A stretch of 64,000 nt of DNA from NCBI RefSeq assembly GCF_900113545.1, contig NZ_FOPS01000002.1, forward strand, positions 124,001 to 188,000. Direction: 5' to 3'. How positions within the stretch are numbered: the first letter of the stretch is position 1; the number at the start of each line of letters is the position of its first letter. This document shows, in pieces, positions 54,703-63,911 of the stretch. Origin of the DNA: Neisseria elongata subsp. elongata (GTDB taxonomy: Bacteria; Pseudomonadota; Gammaproteobacteria; Burkholderiales; Neisseriaceae). Below the pieces are notes generated by a model, which saw nothing but the letters and a program-made list of their open reading frames with translations, did not search any database and had not been told where the DNA came from. The position numbers and the translations under genes are program-made.

Positions 54703-54963
54703 ATGCCCGAAGTTACCCTTTATTCCGGCCCTTACTGCCCGTATTGCAACATGGCCAAAGCCCTGTTGAAACAGCTGGGCGTTACCGAAATCCGCGAAAT
54801 CCGCGCCGACAGCGAACCCGAAGCGTTTGAAGCCATGCGCCGCGCCACCAACACCCGTACCGTGCCGCAGATTTTCATCGGCGACACCCATGTCGGCGGC
54901 TTTACCGACTTGCGCGCCCTGCACAACGCGGGCAGGCTGACGGAGCTGCTGCAAAGGAAATGA
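54703..54963 (+). CDS. grxC: Glutaredoxin 3
   Basis: An 86-residue glutaredoxin with the dithiol site CPYC (Cys12, Cys15), the cis-Pro in TVPQIFIG and the glutathione-binding GGFTDL. It reduces disulphides and glutathione mixed disulphides in the cytoplasm. ATG 54703 starts at MPEVTLYSGPYC. It is followed by secB, as in many proteobacteria (grxC-secB). Confidence 0.95.
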   Translation: MPEVTLYSGPYCPYCNMAKALLKQLGVTEIREIRADSEPEAFEAMRRATNTRTVPQIFIGDTHVGGFTDLRALHNAGRLTELLQRK

Positions 54964-55050
54964 TTTACTTCTGCGGCCGGGCGCGATGCCTGCCGCAGTC
55001 CGACCCACCCGCCGTTTTCAGACGGCCTTTTAAACTAAGCGAGAGCAATT

Positions 55051-55491
55051 ATGAGCGAACAACAAGCGCAACCCGTTTTCAGCATTGAAAAACTATATGT
55101 CAAAGACTTGTCATTGGAAGTGCCGCACGCACCGCAAATCTTCCTGGAACAGGGCGAGCCGAACGTTGAAATGCGCGTTGCGACCCAAAGCGAAAAACTG
55201 GAAGACAACTTTCACGATGTATCGGTAACCGTAACCGTAACCGCCAAGCTGAACGACGAGCGCGTGATGTTCCTGAACGAAGTTACCCAAAGCGGCATCT
55301 TCCGTTTGGAAAACATCCCCGAAGAAGACGAAAAACTGCTGCTGGCCGTCGCCTGCCCGAACATCCTGTTCCCGTATGCCCGCGAAGCCGTATCCAGCGA
55401 AATCACCCGCGCCGGCTTCCCGCCCGTATTGCTGGCCCCGATTAACTTCGAGTCTATGTATCAACAGCAGCAAGAGGAAGGCAACGCCTGA
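55051..55491 (+). CDS. secB: Protein-export chaperone SecB
   Basis: SecB holds preproteins unfolded and passes them to SecA. The 146-residue protein has the family pattern [22 protein letters not shown] and the acidic SecA-binding surface, then [32 protein letters not shown]. Start ATG 55051 has GCGAGAG upstream. A DUS-pair terminator follows. Confidence 0.97.
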   Translation: MSEQQAQPVFSIEKLYVKDLSLEVPHAPQIFLEQGEPNVEMRVATQSEKLEDNFHDVSVTVTVTAKLNDERVMFLNEVTQSGIFRLENIPEEDEKLLLAVACPNILFPYAREAVSSEITRAGFPPVLLAPINFESMYQQQQEEGNA

Positions 55492-55504
55492 TTCCCGCAT
55501 ACTG

Positions 55505-55549
55505 AAAGGCCGTCTGAAAACCTTTAAAACGGGTTTTCAGACGGCCTTT
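55505..55549. terminator. DUS-pair terminator after secB
   Basis: Eighteen-base perfect arms (55505-55522 and 55532-55549), convergent side of the dehydrogenase gene. Confidence 0.8.
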
Positions 55550-55609
55550 TCATTCAAAGCGATTTTTTACCAAGCAGCCCTTGCGGGGAAACGGTGAAAA
55601 ACAACACGG

Positions 55610-56563
55610 TCAAGCCACGACATTTTGCGGCCGCCCGGCTGCAAAACGGTTGATGTTTTCCAGCAAAATGGCAAACAGCCGATGCCGTGCTTCCTCGCTG
55701 CCCCAGGCCATATGCGGCGTAACGATTAAATTGGGCAGGCGGGCTTTGAGCAGCGGGTTGCCGTTGCGCGGCGGCTCCTCGGTTAGAACGTCGAAACCCG
55801 CGCCGCCGATTCGGCCGTATTTCAGCGCGGCAACCAAAGCCTGCTCGTTCACCAGGCCGCCGCGCCCGCAGTTAATCAACACTGCGCCGGGCTTCATGCG
55901 CTGCAATTCCGTTTCGCCTATCATGTTTGCCGTTTGCGGCGTGAGCGGGCAGTGCAGCGAAACGGCGTCTGCCGTTTGGATGGCCTCGTCGAAGGAAACG
56001 TAGCCTTCGCGGACGTTTTCGGCATGTTTGTGTTCGCCGAACACCACGTTCATGCCGAAGGCGCGCGCATAGCCCGCCAGCGTTTTGCCGATATTGCCGC
56101 GCCCGAATATGGCGAGCGTCTTGCCGTACAAATCGCGCATCGGCGCGCCGAAATGGCAGAAAAACGGCGATTGCTCCCATATGCCGGCGGCGATGTCGCG
56201 CTGGTAGGCAGGCAGGTTACGCATCAGCGCAATCATCAGCATAAAGGCGTGTTCCGCCACCGATTCGTTGCCGTAGGCGCGGATGTTGCACACGGTAACG
56301 CCTGCGGCTTTGGCGGCGGCGGTGTCCACGTTGTCCACGCCCGTCGCCGCCAAGGCTATCAGCTTGAGCTGTGGGTTGGTGGCGATGTGCTCCGCCGTGA
56401 TGACGACTTTGTTGGTAACGACAACGTCCGCCCCCGCGATTCGGGCGGCGGTTTCTTCCGGTCGCGTGGACGGATATTCCATCACTTCGGCGGGGAAGTT
56501 GAAGGCAAAGGGTTCGGACACCAGCGTGGCGCGGTCGAGCACGGCGATTTTCCAAGGGGTCAT
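55610..56563 (-). CDS. D-2-hydroxyacid dehydrogenase
   Basis: A 317-residue NAD-dependent dehydrogenase of the D-isomer family. The cofactor motif is GRGNIGKTLAGYARAFG (about 152-168); the catalytic Arg is in INCGRGGLV, Glu in LTEEPP and His in VTPHMAWGS. The ATGVDNVD segment is typical. It resembles glycerate dehydrogenase (HprA) but the substrate is not fixed by sequence. A single gene with a DUS pair upstream. Confidence 0.88.
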   Translation of the reverse strand: MTPWKIAVLDRATLVSEPFAFNFPAEVMEYPSTRPEETAARIAGADVVVTNKVVITAEHIATNPQLKLIALAATGVDNVDTAAAKAAGVTVCNIRAYGNESVAEHAFMLMIALMRNLPAYQRDIAAGIWEQSPFFCHFGAPMRDLYGKTLAIFGRGNIGKTLAGYARAFGMNVVFGEHKHAENVREGYVSFDEAIQTADAVSLHCPLTPQTANMIGETELQRMKPGAVLINCGRGGLVNEQALVAALKYGRIGGAGFDVLTEEPPRNGNPLLKARLPNLIVTPHMAWGSEEARHRLFAILLENINRFAAGRPQNVVA

Positions 56564-56690
56564 ATGCTGTTTTCTGTTCTATGGGGCGGAAGATTATAGC
56601 ACGGCGGCAAAAGGCCGTCTGAAAAGTTGCAACGGCATTGAAGCTGCATTTTCAGACGGCCTTTGCGGGTATTTTGCCGCAGGCGGATAT

Positions 56691-56927
56691 TCAAGAGACG
56701 CAAATCACAAGGCCGGCAATCAGCACCAGCTGGACACCCAGCTTCATCAGCGCGGTACGGCTGACAAAATAGATAAACCAAGTGCCGGTCAGAATCAACA
56801 GTACAATAATCAGCCACGGCCGCCATTTGTTGAGGTGGACGGCTTCGGTGAAGCAGGTGTGAATATGGAGTACGACAATAGCGACGATGGTTGCGATGAT
56901 CAATATAGGGTGGATGAAGTCCATCAT
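56691..56927 (-). CDS. Small membrane protein
   Basis: A 78-residue protein with about three hydrophobic segments (HPILIIATIVAIVVLHIH, WLIIVLLILTGTWFIYFV, LGVQLVLIAGLVICV). GGAAA precedes ATG 56927 with good spacing. No known domain is recognised. It lies between two DUS pairs and is likely expressed alone. Confidence 0.65.
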   Translation of the reverse strand: MMDFIHPILIIATIVAIVVLHIHTCFTEAVHLNKWRPWLIIVLLILTGTWFIYFVSRTALMKLGVQLVLIAGLVICVS

Positions 56928-57005
56928 TTGATTTCCGTTTGATGAGGCCGTCTGAAAACCCTGGTTTCAGGTTTTCAGACGGCCTTTTGCTTATTCAATC
57001 AACAA

Positions 57006-59843
57006 TCAGTCTTTCAACTTCGCCAACTGATTTTGCACTTTCGCCATTTTGTCTTCCAACTCCGCCAAATCGGCTTTGTCTTTTTCCACCAGATGCGCGG
57101 GGGCTTTTTCGGTGTAGCCGGGTTTGGAGAGTTTGGCGCTGAGTTTGTCCAAGGCTTTTTGCAGCTTCTCGGCTTCTTTGCTCAAGCGGGCGGTTTCGGC
57201 GGCTTTGTCAATTTCGACTTTCAGCATCAGGCGCGCACCGTTGCAGACGGCGACGGGGGCGTCTTCGCTTTCGGGCAGGGCGGCGACTTGCTGTGCTTCG
57301 GTCAGGCGAGTCATCATCGGCAGGTATTTGAGGTAGTCCGCCAAGTCGTCCGCGCTTTCGACAAACAGCGGGGCTTTCACGTTGGGCTGAATGCCCATTT
57401 CGCCGCGCAGGTTGCGGACGGCGCCAATCAAATCCTGCAACACGGCCATTTGCTCGAAGGTCGTCTGAACGATTTGTTCGCGGTCGGCTTCGGGGAAACG
57501 GGCGAGCATGATGCTGTCGGCGGTTTTGGCGTCGCACATGGGGGCGACGGTTTGCCACAATTCTTCGGTGATGAACGGGATAATCGGGTGCAGCAGGCGC
57601 AGGGCGGCTTCGAGTACGCGCAATAAGGTATGGCGTGTGGCGCGTTGGCGGCTGGCGCAGCCAGTTTGGAGCTGCACTTTGGCGAGTTCCAGATACCAGT
57701 CGCAATAGTCGTTCCATACGAAGCTGTACAGGGTTTCCGCAGCCAAATCAAAGCGGTAGGTTTCGTAGGCTTGCGTAACCTGCTCGATGGTCTGATTCAG
57801 ACGGCCTATGATCCACATATCGGGGGAGGAGTAGCCGCGCGGTTCGGTGGCGGTTGCGCCGTAGCCGCAGTCTTGGTTTTCGGTGTTCATCAAGACGAAG
57901 TTGGTGGCGTTCCAGATTTTGTTGCAGAAGTTGCGGTAGCCTTCGGCGCGTTTGAAGTCGAAGTTGACCGAACGACCCAAGCTGGCGTAGCTCGCCATGG
58001 TGAAGCGCAATGCGTCCGCGCCCATGCTGGGGATGCCTTCGGGGAAGAGTTTTTTCGTGGCTTCTTCCACTTTCGGCGCGGTTTCGGGTTTGCGCAGGCC
58101 TGTCGTGCGTTTTACCAGCAGCTTGTCCAAGTCGATGCCGTCAATCAAATCGACGGGGTCGATGACGTTGCCTTCGGATTTGGACATTTTTTTGCCTTCG
58201 TGGTCGCGCACGATGCCGTGGATGTACACATCTTTAAACGGTACTTTGCCGGTGAAGTGGGTGGTCATCATAATCATGCGCGCCACCCAGAAGAAGATGA
58301 TTTCGTAGCCGGTGACCAAGACGTTGGACGGCAGGAAGGCTTTGAGTTCGTCGGTTTCAGACGGCCAGCCGAGTGTGGAGAACGGTACGAGCGCGGAGGA
58401 GAACCATGTGTCCAATACGTCTTCTTCGCGGGTCAAGCCTGTTTTGCCGGCTTGTTTTTCGGCTTCCGCCTGATTGCGGGCGACGTAAACATTGCCTGCT
58501 TCGTCGTACCACGCGGGGATTTGATGGCCCCACCACAGTTGGCGCGAGATGCACCAGTCTTGGATGTTGTTCATCCATTGGTTGTAGGTATTGACCCAGT
58601 TTTCGGGGATGAAGCGTACCGCGCCGCTGTCGACGGCTTTTTTGGCTTTTTCGGCGAGGCTTAAGCCTTTGAATTCGCTGTCAGGCTCGCCGCCGTTCGG
58701 TGTCGCGGACATGGCGACAAACCATTGGCTGGTCAGCATCGGCTCAATCACTGAGCCGGTACGGTCGCCTTTCGGCGTCATCAGCGTGTGCGCTTTGATT
58801 TCGACCAACAAGCCTTGTTCCTGCAAATCGGCAACCATTTGTTTGCGCGCGGCAAAGCGGTCTAAGCCTGCGTATTTTTCAGGCAGGGCAAAGCCTTGCT
58901 GCGCTTCGCCTTTGAAGTTGAACACTTCGGCGTTTGCCAGCACTTTGGCTTCCAAATCGAACACGTTAACCAAGCGCGTGTCATGGCGTTTGCCGACTTC
59001 GTAGTCGTTGAAGTCGTGCGCAGGCGTGATTTTCACGCAGCCTGTGCCGAAGTCTTTTTCAACGTATTCGTCGGCAATCACGGGAATGGTGCGACCGGTC
59101 AGCGGCAGGATTAATTCCTTGCCAATCAAATGGGTATAACGTTCGTCTTCAGGATTGACGGCAACGGCAACGTCGCCCAGCAGCGTTTCAGGGCGGGTGG
59201 TCGCCACGATAACGGCTTCGGCAGGATTGTCCGCCAGCGGATAGCGGATGTGCCACATAGAGCCTTGTTCTTCCACGCTTTCCACTTCCAAATCCGATAC
59301 CGCCGTGCCGAGCACGGGATCCCAGTTCACCAAGCGTTTGCCGCGGTAAATCAAGCCTTGCTCATACAGGCGCACGAACACCTCGGTCACGGTTTCGGCG
59401 CGCACGTCGTCCATCGTAAAATACTCGCGCGTCCAGTCTGCGGAACAGCCCACACGGCGCATCTGCTGCGTAATCGTGCCGCCGGAAACTTCTTTCCATT
59501 CCCACACTTTTTCCAAGAATTTTTCGCGGCCCAAGTCATGACGGGACACGTTTTGCGCGGCAAGCTGACGCTCGACCACGATTTGCGTGGCGATACCAGC
59601 ATGGTCGGTGCCGGGAATCCAGGCGGTGTTGCAGCCTTTCATGCGGTAGTAGCGGGTCAGGCCGTCCATAATGGTTTGGTTGAAGGCATGACCCATGTGC
59701 AGCGTACCGGTTACGTTGGGCGGCGGCAGTTGGATGGAAAAAGACGGTTTGGTCAAATCCATATCGGGCTGGAAATAACCTTGGGTTTCCCAGTTTTGAT
59801 AGTGTTTGGATTCGATTTCGGCGGGATTGTATTTGTCGAGCAT
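57006..59843 (-). CDS. valS: Valyl-tRNA synthetase
   Basis: ValS charges tRNA-Val and edits mischarged threonine. The 945-residue class I enzyme has the HIGH motif as [14 protein letters not shown] (about 40-53), an editing domain ([19 protein letters not shown]), [10 protein letters not shown] as KMSKS, and the C-terminal coiled coil ([18 protein letters not shown]). It is full length. One variant-dialect DUS lies in frame. The start ATG 59843 is in the conserved position. Confidence 0.98.
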   Translation of the reverse strand: MLDKYNPAEIESKHYQNWETQGYFQPDMDLTKPSFSIQLPPPNVTGTLHMGHAFNQTIMDGLTRYYRMKGCNTAWIPGTDHAGIATQIVVERQLAAQNVSRHDLGREKFLEKVWEWKEVSGGTITQQMRRVGCSADWTREYFTMDDVRAETVTEVFVRLYEQGLIYRGKRLVNWDPVLGTAVSDLEVESVEEQGSMWHIRYPLADNPAEAVIVATTRPETLLGDVAVAVNPEDERYTHLIGKELILPLTGRTIPVIADEYVEKDFGTGCVKITPAHDFNDYEVGKRHDTRLVNVFDLEAKVLANAEVFNFKGEAQQGFALPEKYAGLDRFAARKQMVADLQEQGLLVEIKAHTLMTPKGDRTGSVIEPMLTSQWFVAMSATPNGGEPDSEFKGLSLAEKAKKAVDSGAVRFIPENWVNTYNQWMNNIQDWCISRQLWWGHQIPAWYDEAGNVYVARNQAEAEKQAGKTGLTREEDVLDTWFSSALVPFSTLGWPSETDELKAFLPSNVLVTGYEIIFFWVARMIMMTTHFTGKVPFKDVYIHGIVRDHEGKKMSKSEGNVIDPVDLIDGIDLDKLLVKRTTGLRKPETAPKVEEATKKLFPEGIPSMGADALRFTMASYASLGRSVNFDFKRAEGYRNFCNKIWNATNFVLMNTENQDCGYGATATEPRGYSSPDMWIIGRLNQTIEQVTQAYETYRFDLAAETLYSFVWNDYCDWYLELAKVQLQTGCASRQRATRHTLLRVLEAALRLLHPIIPFITEELWQTVAPMCDAKTADSIMLARFPEADREQIVQTTFEQMAVLQDLIGAVRNLRGEMGIQPNVKAPLFVESADDLADYLKYLPMMTRLTEAQQVAALPESEDAPVAVCNGARLMLKVEIDKAAETARLSKEAEKLQKALDKLSAKLSKPGYTEKAPAHLVEKDKADLAELEDKMAKVQNQLAKLKD
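57458..57469 (+). repeat. Variant-dialect DUS in valS
   Basis: AGGTCGTCTGAA exactly, on the strand opposite to valS coding, inside the C-terminal part of the gene. Confidence 0.85.
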
Positions 59844-59996
59844 CGGAGGCTACCTGAAAAATTGGTTGATTAAAGATAAAAGACAGAGATTATAACGGAA
59901 TTTTTAGGGGGAGGCCGCTTCCCCGTATTTGACAAATACTGCGCAAACGACCTATAGTTTTCCGCTGATTTTTCCACCTCAAACAGGAATTCATTC

Positions 59997-60365
59997 ATGA
60001 AGAAACTGATTTTTATCATTTTATCTGCGCTTTCCCTTTCCGCCCATGCCGAGTTTGTGCCCGAAGGCAACTCTGCGCCGTCGCGCCAACAAGTCAATAC
60101 CGTGCACGAAGCCAAAACCGAATTCGGCGATAATGCGCATATCGTTTTGGAAGGTTTCATCACCGGTTCGGCAGGAACTATCAATCCCGAAGAATATTTC
60201 TTCAAAGACGATACCGATACCATCAAAATCGAAATCAATCCCGATGTGTGGCGCGGTCAGAAAGTTACTCCGCAAACCAAAGTCCGCATTGCCGGAGAGG
60301 TGGACATCAACCGCTTCAACAATTCGCGTGAGATCGAAGTACGCCGTTTGGATATTGTGAAGTAA
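59997..60365 (+). CDS. YgiW/YdeI-type periplasmic stress protein
   Basis: A 122-residue protein with a signal peptide (1-18, ending SAHA) and a small OB-fold (BOF) domain: HIVLEGFITGSAGTINPEEYFFKDDTDTIKIEIN, then KVRIAGEVDINRF and EIEVRRLDIVK. Members of this NirD/YgiW/YdeI group are envelope proteins linked to stress tolerance. ATG 59997 has AGGAA upstream. A clear terminator follows. Confidence 0.88.
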   Translation: MKKLIFIILSALSLSAHAEFVPEGNSAPSRQQVNTVHEAKTEFGDNAHIVLEGFITGSAGTINPEEYFFKDDTDTIKIEINPDVWRGQKVTPQTKVRIAGEVDINRFNNSREIEVRRLDIVK

Positions 60366-60396
60366 GCAGGTAAGGTTTTAAAAAGACAAAGAAAAA

Positions 60397-60440
60397 GCAG
60401 GCTTCCCGTTCCGAAGTTTCGGAGGTGCGGCCTGCTTTTT
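60397..60440 (+). terminator. Terminator after the YgiW-like gene
   Basis: GCAGGC (60397-60402) and GCCTGC (60430-60435), extended by A5 and T5, around an inner hairpin (TTCCGAAGTTTCGGA). Confidence 0.8.
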
Positions 60441-60530
60441 TGGTTTTACCATGTGCGGACTTCGGTTATCATCTTTACACATCATTTCAGGCTGCACGAA
60501 TAAGGTTCAATCGAAACGAAAGCAAATACC

Positions 60531-61193
60531 ATGAAATATCCAATCCTCCTCGCCCTACTTATGGCCGCCACCGCTGCACAGGCTGCTTCATCACAAGAAT
60601 ATGTGTTCAAAGACCAGCCCTTTGAAAGCGGCAGCCTTTCCACGGACGGCAAAGATTTTTCCATCAACACGGTCGGTTACAGTGGCAATCTGTGTGATCT
60701 CGGAGGCCGTTTGAAAAATAATATTTACCGCGATGATGGCTGTGAAATACATTTTGCTTTCAGCGGTAACAAAGTCCGCGTAACCACGCCGGAAACCGCA
60801 CAGGAAGCCTGCTCGAAATATTGCGGCTTCAACGCCCATTTTGCCGACGACTATTACCGGCTCCCCGCTGCCTGTACGGAAACTGCGGCAAAAAACAGCG
60901 AACAGCGTTTTCAGACGGCCTACCGTGCTAAAAAATACGCACAAGCCGCACAAATCAAGCAACAGTATCTGAACGCCTGCAACAGCTTCATGTTTATCAC
61001 CGAACAGATGCGCGCCCGCAACGACTTGGCGGTCGCATACAAAAACAGCGGCAACAAAACCGCCTGCCGCGCCGCGCTTCAACCCCTGCGCCGCCATTGG
61101 AGCGACAAGGCGGAAAATCACTCTTATCTTTACCGCGACGATTTCATGAAGGAACTTGCCGCCGCCAAATTCAACTGGAATGCGTGCCGTTAA
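60531..61193 (+). CDS. Secreted hypothetical protein with many cysteines
   Basis: A 220-residue protein with a signal peptide (1-18, ending AQA). The mature part contains about eight cysteines (CDLGG, GCEIHF, ACSKYCGF, AACTE, NACNSF, TACRAA, NACR), suggesting several disulphides. A helical, repeat-like C-terminal half (YAQAAQIKQQYLNAC, RNDLAVAYKNSGN) recalls tetratricopeptide units. An in-frame DUS encodes FQTAYR. Not recognised. Confidence 0.72.
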   Translation: MKYPILLALLMAATAAQAASSQEYVFKDQPFESGSLSTDGKDFSINTVGYSGNLCDLGGRLKNNIYRDDGCEIHFAFSGNKVRVTTPETAQEACSKYCGFNAHFADDYYRLPAACTETAAKNSEQRFQTAYRAKKYAQAAQIKQQYLNACNSFMFITEQMRARNDLAVAYKNSGNKTACRAALQPLRRHWSDKAENHSYLYRDDFMKELAAAKFNWNACR

Positions 61194-61258
61194 AGGGTTG
61201 AGACCGTGACGAAGGAAGTCGGTTCACCAGAGGCAGATCGCAGCCTGCCTGCTGCAAA

Positions 61259-61290
61259 AAGGCCGTCTGAAAACATAGTTTCAGACGGCC
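61259..61290. terminator. DUS-pair terminator, convergent with ptsI
   Basis: DUS arms with the loop ACATAG; a third DUS at about 61299-61312 overlaps the ptsI stop, so three copies cluster here. Confidence 0.6.
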
Positions 61291-61300
61291 TTTGTTATTT

Positions 61301-63052
61301 TCAGACGGCCTTTTCGGCTTGGTTGAGTTGTTTCAGCAGTTTGTCGGCCTTGTCGGGGTCTTCGTTGCGCAGGATGCGCAGGATTTCCTGTTCCAGACGG
61401 TCGATGTGGCTGTGGAGGACGATATCCTTCACGGCCAGCAGGTTGTTGGTGTTCATGGAAAAACTGCGCAGGCCCATGCCGAGCAGCAGGCGGGTGAAGG
61501 TTGTGTCGCCCGCCATTTCGCCGCAGAGGGAAACGGTTTTGTTCATGCGGTTGGCGGTGCGGATGATGTGTGCCAAGAGGCGCAGGACGGCGGGATGGGC
61601 GGGCTGGTAGAGGTAACTGACCGCGTCGTCGCCCCTGTCTACCGACAAGGTGTATTGGATCAGGTCGTTGGTGCCGATGGAGATGAAATCCACCAGTTTG
61701 AGCAGGCTGGAGACGGTCAGTGCGGCAGAGGGGATTTCTATCATGCAGCCCGTCGATACTTCGCTGAAGGTTTCTTCGCGCTCAATCAGTTGGCGGCAGG
61801 CGGTTTCCAGGTGGATAAGGCATTGTTTGAGTTCGGAAACGGAAGTGATCATCGGCCACATCATTTTTACCGGCCCGTGGGCGGCAGCGCGCAGGATGGC
61901 GCGCATTTGGGTGCGGAACATGACGGGTTCGGCCAGGCACAGGCGGATGCCGGTCAGCCCCAGTGCGGGGTTCAGGCTGCCGTTGGGTGTGCCGTTTTGG
62001 CCGAACCAGCGCGGGTTTTTGTCCACACCCAAGTCTACGGTGCGGATGGTCAGCGGTTTGCCTTTCATTTTTTTCACGATGTCGGCGTATACGCCGTATT
62101 GTTCTTCTTCGTCGGGCAGGGTGTCGCGGTTCAGATAGAGGTATTCGCTGCGGAAGAGTCCTACGCCGTCGGCACCGAATTTGTGCAGGGCTTTGATGTC
62201 TTCGGCGTTTTCGATGTTGGCATAGAGTTCGATTTGGGTGCCGTCTTCGGTGGTGGTGGCGGTGTCTTTCAGTTTGTTCAGTTCGCGCTGTTTGCTTTTG
62301 TAGGCGCGCAGTTTGCGGCGGTATTCGGCAAGTACGATGTCGTCGGGGTTGATGATGAGTACGCCGTTGATGCCGTCGACAATCACCCATTCGTGTTCGC
62401 TGATGAGTTGGCGGGCGTTGCGCAGGCCGATGACGGACGGGATGTCCAGGCTGCGTCCCAAGATGGCGGTGTGGCTGGTGGGGCCGCCCGCGTCGGTTAC
62501 GAAGGCGGTAACGCGCTGTTCTTTCAGGTGTACGGTGTCGGCGGGCGAGAGGTCGTGGGCGATGAGTATGGTGTCGTCCAGCAGGTTGGCATCAAGATTG
62601 AGTTCGTTGCCCGAACCGGCCAGGTTGTTGTGGATGCGTTCGACCACTTGCAGCATGTCTTGTTTGCGGGTGCGCAGGTATTCGTCGTTAATCGCGTCGA
62701 ACTGCTGGCTCAGGCGGTCGGTTTGGATTTTCAACGCCCATTCGGCGTTGATGTGCTGTTCTTCGATGATGTCCAGCGGTTCGCGCGACAGGGTAACGTC
62801 GGTCAGCAGCATCAGATGCAGGGAGATGAACGCACCCAGTTCGGTGGGGGCGTTTTCGGGTATCGTGCTGCGGATTTGTTCCAGTTGGCGGCGGGTGGTT
62901 TTAATTGCGGCTTCGAAGCGGGCGTTTTCGGCGGCGATTTCATTTTCGGCCAGGTCGTATTGCGGCACTTCTTCGTGTCCGCGCACCACCAGGTGGGCGC
63001 GGCCGATGGCGATGCCTTTGCCCGCCGCTACGCCGTGCAGCACGATGCCCAT
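61301..63052 (-). CDS. ptsI: PTS enzyme I (phosphoenolpyruvate-protein phosphotransferase)
   Basis: Enzyme I takes phosphate from phosphoenolpyruvate and passes it to HPr. The 583-residue protein has the active-site His in TDAGGPTSHTAILGRS (about 190), the PEP-binding FRSEYLYLNR and GADGVGLF, and the C-terminal barrel with SLCGEMAGD. Its C-terminus reads AEKAV with the stop inside a DUS. It starts one base after the ptsH stop. Confidence 0.97.
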   Translation of the reverse strand: MGIVLHGVAAGKGIAIGRAHLVVRGHEEVPQYDLAENEIAAENARFEAAIKTTRRQLEQIRSTIPENAPTELGAFISLHLMLLTDVTLSREPLDIIEEQHINAEWALKIQTDRLSQQFDAINDEYLRTRKQDMLQVVERIHNNLAGSGNELNLDANLLDDTILIAHDLSPADTVHLKEQRVTAFVTDAGGPTSHTAILGRSLDIPSVIGLRNARQLISEHEWVIVDGINGVLIINPDDIVLAEYRRKLRAYKSKQRELNKLKDTATTTEDGTQIELYANIENAEDIKALHKFGADGVGLFRSEYLYLNRDTLPDEEEQYGVYADIVKKMKGKPLTIRTVDLGVDKNPRWFGQNGTPNGSLNPALGLTGIRLCLAEPVMFRTQMRAILRAAAHGPVKMMWPMITSVSELKQCLIHLETACRQLIEREETFSEVSTGCMIEIPSAALTVSSLLKLVDFISIGTNDLIQYTLSVDRGDDAVSYLYQPAHPAVLRLLAHIIRTANRMNKTVSLCGEMAGDTTFTRLLLGMGLRSFSMNTNNLLAVKDIVLHSHIDRLEQEILRILRNEDPDKADKLLKQLNQAEKAV

Positions 63053-63053
63053 G

Positions 63054-63323
63054 TTATTCTCCTTCGCCGAAATAGTCGTTAATCAGGGCGGTCAGTGCCT
63101 GCATGGCGGCCGTTTCGTCCGGGCCGTCGGTTTCGACGGTGATGGTCGTGCCCTGTGCGGCGGCGAGCATCATCAATCCCATGATGCTTTTGCCGTTGAT
63201 GCGGTTGCCGTTGCGCGTTACCCAGATGTCGCATTGGAAGGGGGAGGCCGTCTGAACGAATTTGCTCGATGCGCGGGCGTGCAGGCCGAGTTTGTTGATG
63301 ATTTGGATGTCCTGTTTCTGCAT
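63054..63323 (-). CDS. ptsH: PTS phosphocarrier protein HPr
   Basis: An 89-residue HPr with active His15 (GLHARAS) and Ser46 in GKSIMGLMML, the site of HPr kinase/phosphorylase, so regulation by HprK is likely (hprK is not in the window). A DUS encodes FVQTAS right after the active-site helix. It lies between EIIA and ptsI. Confidence 0.96.
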   Translation of the reverse strand: MQKQDIQIINKLGLHARASSKFVQTASPFQCDIWVTRNGNRINGKSIMGLMMLAAAQGTTITVETDGPDETAAMQALTALINDYFGEGE

Positions 63324-63326
63324 GGC

Positions 63327-63734
63327 TTATGTCCCTTCGGGCGGTTCGGTCAGTGCGAGTATGCCTTTGACAGCGGCCTGGCGTACGTCTTCGGTAAAGT
63401 CTTCCAGATTGCCGGCGGTGCCGGAATATTGCACGGCTTTGATCAGCATGGGCGCGTTCAGGCCGGTGAGCATGGCCACTTTGTGCGGCACGATCAGTTT
63501 TCGGGCGGCGTTGCACGGGGTGGCGCCGAAGATGTCGGTCAGGACGAGTACGCCGTCGGGCGCATCCAAGCCGTCGATTTCGGCGCGGATGCGGCGGATG
63601 ACGTCGTCGTGGCCTTCCATGCGCTCTACGCCCAGCAGGCGGATGTGGGCGGGGATTTCGTGGAAGAAGTGGTTGGCCAGTCGGGCGTAGGCTTTGCCTA
63701 TGCTTTCGTGGGTTACGATGATGATGCCTATCAT
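63327..63734 (-). CDS. PTS EIIA component, mannose family
   Basis: A 135-residue EIIA of the mannose (PTS-man) family with the phosphorylated His9 in IIIVTHESIGKA and the conserved VLVLTDIFGATPCNAA. ATG 63734 is the proper start; the longer frame begins in a DUS. It is the first gene of the EIIA-ptsH-ptsI operon. No EIIB/EIIC transport gene is near, which suggests a regulatory phosphorelay. Confidence 0.93.
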   Translation of the reverse strand: MIGIIIVTHESIGKAYARLANHFFHEIPAHIRLLGVERMEGHDDVIRRIRAEIDGLDAPDGVLVLTDIFGATPCNAARKLIVPHKVAMLTGLNAPMLIKAVQYSGTAGNLEDFTEDVRQAAVKGILALTEPPEGT

Positions 63735-63796
63735 GGTGTGGTTGTTCCTGCCGTTTTCAGACGGCTTGTTGTCTGTGGGAGCGGGCATTATATAGT

Positions 63797-63841
63797 AAAG
63801 GCCGTCTGAAAAAATGCGTTTACGCTCTTTTCAGACGGCCT
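63797..63841. terminator. DUS inverted pair
   Basis: DUS at about 63797-63811 and its inverse at 63828-63841, between the EIIA gene and the last minus-strand gene, which it probably terminates. Confidence 0.55.
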
Positions 63842-63911
63842 GCCGTATCGGGCGGTGATACTGCGGCCGGTTGGGTGGGACGCTTTGTGTGCCGCCCGCT
63901 GTAACGGATTT

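Noticed and set aside
57630-58664. 344-codon open frame antisense to valS
   Set aside because: Shadow of valS; no ribosome site or domain.
61292-63082. 596-codon open frame antisense to ptsI
   Set aside because: Shadow of ptsI; Phe/Gly/Val-rich with no recognisable domain.
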